DNA from: Trichobilharzia regenti
Taxonomy: Eukaryota; Platyhelminthes; Trematoda; Strigeidida; Schistosomatidae
Reading direction: 5' to 3'
Assembly: GCA_944472135.2 (NCBI GenBank)
Contig: CALYDD020000316.1
Coordinates: forward strand, 1-64,000
DNA: 64,000 bases
Shown: in pieces, positions 56,506-64,000 of the stretch
Layout: each line of letters opens with the position of its first letter
Numbering within the stretch: the stretch's first letter is position 1
The notes under the pieces: model-generated
What the model was told of the DNA's origin: nothing
Seen by the model: only the letters and a program-made list of their open reading frames with translations
Databases searched by the model: none
Position numbers and translations under genes: made by a program

Positions 56506-56690
56506 AAACTGCATCAGTTAAGATGGTTAGGCCATGTGTTACGCAAGGCGAGACACCGCCTTCATCGTGAACCAGTGTTAGCTGACAAGAAGTAGATTGG
56601 AGAAGTGGTAGATGTCATCGAATCAAACATGAAATCAATCCGTGAGGTATCCGTGGAAGTATACACTGGTTAGTTGGAGACTTCGTGATT
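56506..56690 (+). pseudogene. Non-LTR retrotransposon C-terminal fragment (longer copy)
   Basis: KLHQLRWLGHVLRKARHR followed by LHREPVLADKK and a stop. The LRWLGHVLR block is shared by the C-termini of many RTE-related LINEs, including a WRWIGHTLRK block in the RTE of this window. This copy keeps about 15 codons more than 10525-10680. The unknown 90-codon frame follows at 56685-56957. Confidence 0.6.
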
Positions 56691-57169
56691 CTAGGAGCTA
56701 ACCACTTGAGACGATTGATGATGTGCATCAAAATTGTTTACAATGGCGCACATGTCTTCCCTTCTTGTGACTCCCACTATTCAGTGAATTCAAATGATTC
56801 TCACTATCACACCCAAAGTGTTCTCACATCTTCATATCTCTGGTTATTGTATATAATGATATATGTATCTAATAAGTTAGATAGTTTAGAATATCCATTG
56901 ATTATTTCAGCAAAAACATTTACTAATCTTAGTGTTTCTGTCATGCACAAAAGGTAGTACAAGAAAACAACAGTCATGATAATACTAACAGTAACTTATA
57001 TTAATAACGACGAATTCTAAAATCTGCACTTCTGAATTGTGATCGGAGTAGGAAGTAACTGCCTACAATCACCGATTGCCTTCATGATTGAAGTCGACTG
57101 GTCGACGAGGGTAATCATGTGAAGGGAGAAGACAAGATTCTAGTGGATGGAGAAAATGACGTCTGAGGA

Positions 57170-57340
57170 CCTGAATTCCTCAGGTGATTTTCTTCTCACA
57201 TCACACAAACTCGAAGATATACAAGCGAAAAGAAACGAGTTGTGAGAAGAGGCAGCGGCGATGAAGCTATGACGTCAGGTGTACATGGAGAAGATTCAGG
57301 TGATGAAGACAACCAGCCGATTAGAAGAGCCAGTGATGAT
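57170..57340 (+). pseudogene. RTE-like RT fragment in IR6 spacer
   Basis: Copy of 11150-11320. Confidence 0.65.
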
Positions 57341-58609
57341 ATGTGGGAGGAATCTGAATGAAGTCGTCTGTTTCATGTAGTTGAACTGGACAGATTGACT
57401 GGAATACGGTGGGTGGGAGTGTTGAGGATGTCAGACTCAGAGTCTCAGTCAGAGTGAGAGTGAGAGACAGATAGAGAGAGAGAGAGGCGAGAATATCGGT
57501 TGATACTGAGAAATCAATGTGGACAATGAATGTAGACATTAGTACAGGGAATAAGATACACATTTCGAGAGAATGTGAAACAACATATCCCATATGCTTC
57601 GAGGACTTGGTGGATGAGTGTTGAAAGACATTTGCAGATGACGTTGGTGGATACCAAATATCAGGTGGCCAGAAAGGAGACGGAAGTAAGAAGAAACAAG
57701 AAACTGTGAGAGTGCAGCCAACTAACTAACCAACACGCCATTGTTCATTCGACCAATGTGCACAGTGAAATCGAGGTCGACTGAACATATGATGGCGAGA
57801 ATGGTTGTGTGGCAACATACGACATGAGGCACAACAACTGACACCTAAACAGGAAACGACAAGCTGGGATTTGGTAGGAGACTGGATGGAGGATCTCATG
57901 ACAAGAGGAAATCACACTGAGAATGTGTGAAAGTGTCAGACATATAGTCTGTGAATTCGACACCGAGAGAATTATGATTATTCTGACGTAATTGACAGGT
58001 ATTTTAAGAAGTTAACAGAAGTTAACACTTACCAAAGTGAAATGAAAAGTTTTCATTATGTTATGGCGAAAAAGGACTAGTATTGACATCATGAAATTAA
58101 AAAAGGGAAACAGTCTTATAGGAATTCAGTGATTTGATTGATTTCAAGGCTGGATCAACGAATCGAAATGATCACTGGGAATAGTGAAGTTCAGTAGTTC
58201 TCTAACTGAATTAACTCTTGATGTATTATCTTGTGGATTGAATTCTGGAGGTGGTTATCTGGTGGAAGTTTGTGAAATGAAGGTGAGGACACTATTCTTC
58301 GACTTGTCTTCACCTTGAAGTAAGCAGTGAAAATGGAGTCTGGAAAAGTAATGATAAATGCTCCAGAGTCAAACCAAACAACTCTGAGAAAGCAGATGGT
58401 GGTGGGAAGTCGTAAACTTTGGATTTAATTGTAGCCTAGAGCTTTAGTTCCGAGTGGAATAAGGATTTCGCTTTCCTACCCTCCCTCATCGTCTACCTCA
58501 TTCGTCTTTACAGACAGGTTTTATTTCCACGTAGACGTTTCCCTCCTTTCAATTGGCTTCCGAATTCTTTTTGAAGACTAGACTCTCTAGGTTAGTCTAC
58601 GACTATTCT

Positions 58610-58770
58610 TATTTCTACTCATCTCTTGAATTCCGAGGAGAGCTTACGGCTTCACCAGCCAGCACATCTCCATTTTACTCTGTCCTCTGTCATTGTTTTC
58701 CACTTGCTTCATGATGGTCCACAAGCTGTCATTTATTTATTTTCGACATAGTCTCCTCCATGTCACTCTG
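58610..58770 (-). pseudogene. RTE-like 3 prime end fragment in IR6 right arm
   Basis: Mirror of 54891-55060. Confidence 0.6.
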
Positions 58771-59406
58771 AGACCAACGAGCAAAATGTGAAATCTCACT
58801 GGGATTCCACACGACGTGTAATTCATAGCCTCGCTGATTCATGTATATGTATATGAGGTTGTGTTGTGTGGGGTTTACAGAGCGAATGTGGGCACTCCAC
58901 GTGGTCAGTTGATGTGTGATTCTCTCTCAGGTAGACTGACACATGCACACGGACACACACTTGAATATCGAAGAAGTGGACCAGACGAGGCTGAATAGAT
59001 ATGTGTCCGTGTAAATGGTAAATTGTTTAGTTGTGTTGTGTGTGGGTATGTGTGTGAGCGTTGACAGACAGAATGTGGACTGGAGAACAATAGTCACCCG
59101 AAAACAACAACAACAACTACTACTACTACTTTATTGAGTATCTAACCGCCATGCGAACAATGTTGCATGACGGCTTACAAAGATGTTTCGAATATCCCTG
59201 ACTGAGACCATTGATCAGGCCAAACACCTGATGACCTGTAATAAAATCGTCTACCATGCCACAAATATCCATTTTGCAAAATTATCACGAAATACAGTTT
59301 CAATGTCAAATCCAACATTCTCAACACCACATCGTCTCAAAATCATGTCACTCGTCCCATTAACTACAATACATTTTTGATAGTCTGACAATAGTCTGGA
59401 AATGTG

Positions 59407-60470
59407 CAGATCACACTCATACTACTTATATGGATGAAATGAGCGACACTGCATTCATCGCTTCACAGCCATCATTCCTTCACCAAGAACAATCGGCGAT
59501 TAGTCTCAGTGAATACACAGCTCACAAACCACACACACACACACAAACAAACACGCACGATCTCACAGACACAGATGTTTTCACCCAGGTATGCAGTTTC
59601 ACCCACACATATACAGACACACAGAGACACACGGACAGACAGACAGGCAGACATTGGTTACACCGTCTTCACTCACGAATGGAATGAATCCGCGTGTCTC
59701 CTCGTCATCGATTGGTATGGTGGTACTTGAGGGGGAAGGATGGATGGAAGGAAGGAAGGAAAGAAGGAACGAAGATAGGCAGTTAGGACGACGGTCAGTC
59801 AGGAAATCTCAAACTCAGTCAGTTAGTGTACAGGTGAGAATGCTTCCACTAGAATCAGATGCAGAGTAAGCGGTTGAAGTGAAATGCTAGTCTGCTTCTA
59901 TAAAATCTCAGTTTTACCACAATGTTGAAAAGTGAATAAATTGTCATTTGATGTCGCTCCAGATTTGTGCCCACCACATTTCATGATCATGACAAAATGA
60001 ATCAGTTTCGTGAGAACTGACTGGCTATTACGTTATTTAGCCTCGTTCATTATGGAAGGTGGTCATTCATACAAACCCTAAGTGTACTTGTCATTCCTTG
60101 AAACTATCATTCTTAAATTCCGATTGATTGATTGACTGATTGATTGATTGTTTGATTGATTGTTGATTGATTGATTGATGAATGAATGGATGGATGGATT
60201 GATTTTATTGGGCGGAAATTTTCATTCTGTGTTTCCAACGATGGCTGTTGGCTTCGACTCTCAGTGGAACACCATCACTGACTGGAGGTGCAGTGACATT
60301 TAGGAGACGAGTTCTAAATGAAATACGACACGCGTGATGGATTGAATCGTTAGCCACTATCAACCAAAACTATAGTCATATTGACCTAAGGATGTCGTGG
60401 GAAGGTCTTCTGTGATACGGTCCAGCATGTCAACAGAGACTCAACACTTTGAAGTAATTCACTTGGTGAA
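59407..60470. repeat. Microsatellite-rich unit ending in an empty Gypsy-A site
   Basis: Direct copy of 13397-14447 with (CA)n, short (GACA)n, (GGAA)n and a longer (GATT)n at about 60120-60180. It runs without interruption through ctgg at 60471-60474 into the sequence that follows Gypsy-A at 19001. Confidence 0.82.
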
Positions 60471-60474
60471 CTGG

Positions 60475-61801
60475 GAATTCACAATAATAGCTTCACACGA
60501 TACTCTCTACCTTACATTCCTCAATAGTGACAACAGCCAGTGTTGACGGATAAGAGAGTTCTCCCAGCAGGAAATAACACACACACACACACAAAATGTC
60601 ATCCAGTGACGGAAGATACCTAGACGGTGGAAACCGGTTGAAATCAGCTGGAACAGGTGGATGGTAGCTGTCAGTGGTATGCAGGATCCGCGCTTCATCC
60701 CACCCTCGAATCTTGATTGGAACGTGATTGCATTTCCCAATGAGTGGTGGTATTTCCACTGGGACTCGAACCCAGCACCAACTGTTTCAAATGCCACAGC
60801 GTTACCCAATAAACTACTTAGACAATGATAGCCAGCATTTAGACAAGGTGTAGACCAGATTAGACTAGTTTGGACAAATTCAGTTGCATTGAATTGAGCC
60901 CAGCCTAAATATTTATTACAACACGGTCAGACGATCCAGTTACCCTCCTCACCTTATGTGACCAATGGAACTGGATATTTGTCGGGCTAACTCTCCCAGT
61001 TCCACAATGCTTGTATATCATGTAGTTTCACATAACCAATTGGATTGTTCTCACTGGTGTGGACTAGTCTGTCTACTGCTTTGGTTCTTGTCAGCTCGGA
61101 AGGTCAGAAACAATCAGTGGTTAATATTACTACCGAACTCACAAACCAGTGAGTGTGAGTTTACATCTACCAACACAACGGTGAGAACTGAGGATAAGAT
61201 GAAGGGGAAAATGACACATTATGCTTGACTTCCTTATCCACTGGTGAAGCACGCAAATATACACGAAACGGTGAAAAGTGAGTTCAAATCAGTTTGGATT
61301 CGAATACTCCACTCTTGTGAGTGAGATCGCGATCTCTCCCTATCACAGTTTTTAGTGGTTAATATTACAGCTGAAAATTTATCGCCTAAAATGTCATCGA
61401 CCATTTCAGTCACTCACTCACTCACCCACACTTTCATTCACATTCACGTAAATTATGCAGCGCATGTATCGCTACAGATTACAAAAATCATAGACATTCT
61501 CGATAACGTATTGTGAAAGATTGTATTGATAATTGTAACCACGATATGGATTATGCGTATTTCTTGCTTTGAAATTATTCACCGTTTTAAAGAGTGCAGG
61601 TTGATTGTTTTCAATTTTCTCATCAAATTTTCATTTCCTTCATTTATTGATGGATCCATTGATTCTATAATTATTGTCTGTTTTCAACATTTCATAAATT
61701 TCTCTTTTATGCAGTGATTTGAGTTTCGATCACTTGATGACTGATAGTTAGTTAATCATACATTAAATCGAAACTCACTCATCGATTATTTTCAAAATTC
61801 T
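60475..61801. repeat. Duplicated unit, no gene recognised
   Basis: Inverted copy of 42784-43971 plus a tRNA-like segment. Small shared frames match nothing I know. Confidence 0.68.
60703..60832 (-). mobile_element. Second tRNA-like SINE family, candidate
   Basis: On the minus strand TGGGTAACGCTGTGGC resembles an A-box and GGTTCGAGTCCC is a B-box, about 36 bases apart. The homologous position near 43755 lacks about 120 bases, so the segment may be an insertion. No target duplication could be fixed because flanks differ. Confidence 0.5.
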
Positions 61802-61811
61802 AACCGATATC

Positions 61812-62038
61812 GGGGGTCGGTGGTACAGCGGTTAGGACGCTCGCCAACCATGCATATGGTCCGGGGTTCGATTCCCGGCCAACTCACTTCTTCACATGGC
61901 TAAGCCAGAAATAATGCTGTTAAAGAGGAGAGGATGGGCATGAGGCTAGCAATCCCATCCTGTAAAATAAACACTGCTAAAGAGACTTCAAGCCACCAGC
62001 TTGAGGCCCCATGTTCCACTGGGAAGGTGAAGAAAAAA
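61812..62038 (+). mobile_element. tRNA-derived SINE, copy 4, with target duplication
   Basis: A-box TGGTACAGCGGTTAGG, B-box GGTTCGATTCCC at about 61864-61876, and RTE-like end. aaccgatatc at 61802-61811 and 62039-62048 is the target duplication, the complement of that of copy 3. Confidence 0.88.
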
Positions 62039-62369
62039 AACCGATATCAATCCATGAATTTTCAAGGAATTCAAACATATTCGTTATATCGTGTTTGATT
62101 CAATGAAAATGTTTGACCTGTCAATCATGGATATGCGATGAAATGTATTCAGATGACATGAATTCGGGTTTCAGTGAGTGTACTTTCTTCAATCGTCTCT
62201 ACCTCTCTCTCCCTCTCAATAAACTCCCTGTCTAGCAGTCTTGATGTCTCACTGTTTATCACTTTCTCCTTAATATATGTGTAATACTTGGGCACTGTGG
62301 TAGTAAGTAATTCCATATTGGTTTGTTTATTAGTTGTATCACACAGCGAAGAAACAGTATTATTTACTG

Positions 62370-62409
62370 GATGACGTTTCGAACAGAATTTATTATTCAT
62401 AATCATATC
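62370..62409 (-). ncRNA. Degenerate hammerhead-like motif (PLE copy 5)
   Basis: Same 40-base arrangement as at 7768-7807. Confidence 0.3.
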
Positions 62410-62468
62410 AATTGTGATCACACGACTTCGAAACTTCAGTTGGATAGTTTTCTTTGTTTTCTCCTATT

Positions 62469-63640
62469 TATCGTAGGAGTAGAAGAATTTTCCAGATATC
62501 TGGGTGGACAGGTATTGAATCATTCCTATTACATGTATTTGCAGTTGATTCGATAAACAAAGCTTCTCTTATCAATCTCTTCCTCCACCCTGTGACATTA
62601 GATTTTAAACCTGTCATCCTGTCCCATTCTATTTTTTGGTTGTGTGTAATTGCATGTGGTCAGTGCTATAGCTGAACTATTCTTTCCATTTCTTATCTTA
62701 TTTGGGTCAACCAATTTTGATTTTGCTAGGTATTTTATGTTCGGCTAGTCTGACTGCCCTGGTTCTACTAGTTTGACCTATGCATTTGACCTGACAATCA
62801 TTGCAAGCAGGGGGTATTAGATAAACTAAATTGCTTTGTTTTAAAGGCTCCACAGGATTGATCCTTTAACCGACAAAGCTTGTTTCTAATTGAGATTGTG
62901 GGTGGTTTGAATGCCAGCCACTTTTATTCCTGCCAGCATTGTTAAGAATTCCGCGTAAGGTTTCCGAGGTCCCTTCCTTGTATGCAATTACTACTGATGA
63001 TTTAAATTCCTTATTGTCGGTGTCGTCATTAATATTATTATTATTAATATTATTTTCATCATCACTATCGCTACTATCATTATTTATTTTATTTTGACAT
63101 TTCCTTAAATATTTCCTGACCAATTTATCCGGGTAATTATTAAGTTCCAAGGCTTCTTTTATGTGTATCACTTGCTGTCTTAGATTTCCCTTGGTGCTAC
63201 TTAGTTTTTGTACTCTGTCACTTAAACATTTCACTAATCCTGTTTTTACTGACATAGGATGGGATGATCGGAAGTCCAAATATCTGTTTCGATGTGTGGG
63301 TTTCCTGTAAACACTAGTTTTTGACTTCCCATCTTCTTTCCTTTTTACGTTGCAATCTAACATTGGAAGCTCCCCTTCCTGACTTCCCAATTCAATAGTG
63401 AATTGAATTGCCTCTACCTTCGAGTTGATGTGTTCGAAAAGTCTATCAACACCTTGTGTTCTGAGTACAGTGAATGTGTCATCTACATACCTCGACCATA
63501 CTTTTGGGGTAGGGGTGAACGTTTCAATCGCTATGCTTTCCCACCTATCCATGAATATATCTGCTACAACCGAGGATATTGGTGATCCCAGAGCAACTCC
63601 ATCAGTTTCTTTGTGTAATTTCCCTTGGAATTTAAATACT
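62469..63640 (-). pseudogene. Penelope-like element copy 5, 5 prime truncated
   Basis: Starts at VFKFQGKLHKETDG and keeps the catalytic RT (GSPISSVVADIFMD, RYVDDTF), the DCNVKRKEDG region, the linker and the frame-broken GIY-YIG tail. The N-terminal half is missing: at 63640 it joins an RTE relic, and the open frame runs across the join to 63738, making a 290-codon chimeric frame. The active-site residues are intact in this copy, but a whole protein cannot be made. Confidence 0.85.
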
Positions 63641-63642
63641 GT

Positions 63643-64000
63643 GACATCATTTGACCCTTCCTTCAGTGTGCTCATGGTTGTCTTCTGGGTGATCAGATTA
63701 GAATCTTGTCTTTCCAGTTTATATTTGTCACCTTTCACATCGGTTCCATCTGCTCTCTCAGATTCCCAACACTTCTATTCTATATCTTCTCATTTCTGCG
63801 GCTACCTGGGAGCCTTTCCAGTTTCGTACATTGTACGAATGTTCCACGTCCCCATCCTTTTATTTGCTCGCATCGAAAGAAGGCACATCGGCTGTCTGGC
63901 TTCCCTAAGGCTTTCACCAGCCTGTCGACGAAAGCATCTTTACTAAGTGCGGAAGTGTCAACTGTGGGTGAACATTTTGGTTCCCCATAATCAGTAGATC
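63643..64000 (-). pseudogene. RTE-like LINE relic, 5 prime part, cut by window edge
   Basis: Inverted copy of 3830-4160 and parallel to 27340-27690: the endonuclease start (WNIRTM-type sequence near 63820) and the out-of-frame stretch before the MMSPTA block. It leaves the window. Confidence 0.75.

Larger units (their letters stand above)
54260..59406. repeat. Palindrome IR6 (arms 54260-55750 and 57917-59406)
   Basis: Same arms as IR3 with a spacer of about 2.17 kb instead of 1.39 kb. The extra sequence is at about 55757-56520. Confidence 0.92.
41210..63385. repeat. Long inverted repeat IR5 (arms 41210-45604 and 58873-63369)
   Basis: PLE 3 prime part, hammerhead-like motif, SINE, unmatched unit, microsatellite unit and palindrome arm follow in the same order in both arms, in opposite orientation. 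Confidence 0.88.

Overview
The window reads as repeat-dense chromatin from a flatworm, most likely a schistosome. The evidence is the company of elements: RTE-like LINEs of the SR2 type with an (ATA)n tail, a CR1-like LINE, Penelope-like elements (PLEs) with GIY-YIG tails, a CsRn1/Boudicca-like Ty3/Gypsy element with a CHCC Gag motif, a second Ty3/Gypsy family, and tRNA-derived SINEs. The genus call is inference from families; no host gene, rRNA or true tRNA gene was found. Everything that could be named is a mobile element or a relic of one.

Layout. 1-3178 is a palindrome of CR1-like and PLE fragments. 3.4-9.4 kb holds a solo LTR, an RTE relic, PLE copy 1 (+), a SINE and another RTE relic. 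9.0-13.4 kb is a palindrome with 1.5 kb arms. 13.4-14.4 kb is microsatellite-rich. 14.45-19.0 kb is an intact Gypsy element (Gypsy-A, minus strand). 19.0-22.1 kb holds two RTE relics facing apart. 22.1-30.0 kb is the inverted copy of about 2.1-9.4 kb (PLE copy 2, minus strand). 30.7-42.4 kb is PLE copy 3 (+), split by a second Gypsy family (Gypsy-B, minus strand), which is itself split by a near full-length RTE LINE (+). 42.5-45.6 kb holds a SINE and repeat units shared with 59-62 kb. 45.6-46.8 kb is PLE copy 4. 46.9-48.2 kb is the longest stretch with no second copy in the window. 48.2-54.3 kb is the inverted copy of 13.4-20.1 kb and includes a second Gypsy-A. 54.3-59.4 kb is a second, larger-spacer copy of the 9-13.4 kb palindrome. 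59.4-64 kb holds repeat units, SINEs, PLE copy 5 and an RTE relic.

How it fits together. The only plausibly active reading frames belong to the two Gypsy-A copies (one Gag-Pol frame each, 1279 codons, identical translations), the Gypsy-B pol frame, and the RTE LINE with one frameshift. The PLEs share several frame-breaking lesions, so the copies here multiplied by segmental duplication of dead elements or were mobilised in trans. Target-site duplications, LTR differences and empty sites give an order: PLE, then Gypsy-B, then RTE in one locus; Gypsy-A insertion, then inverted duplication in another. The nested inverted repeats resemble amplicon/palindrome architecture of sex-limited heterochromatin; a schistosome W-chromosome origin is a hypothesis only. 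Boundaries of relics are approximate to tens of bases, and fold-back misassembly must be excluded before the architecture is trusted.
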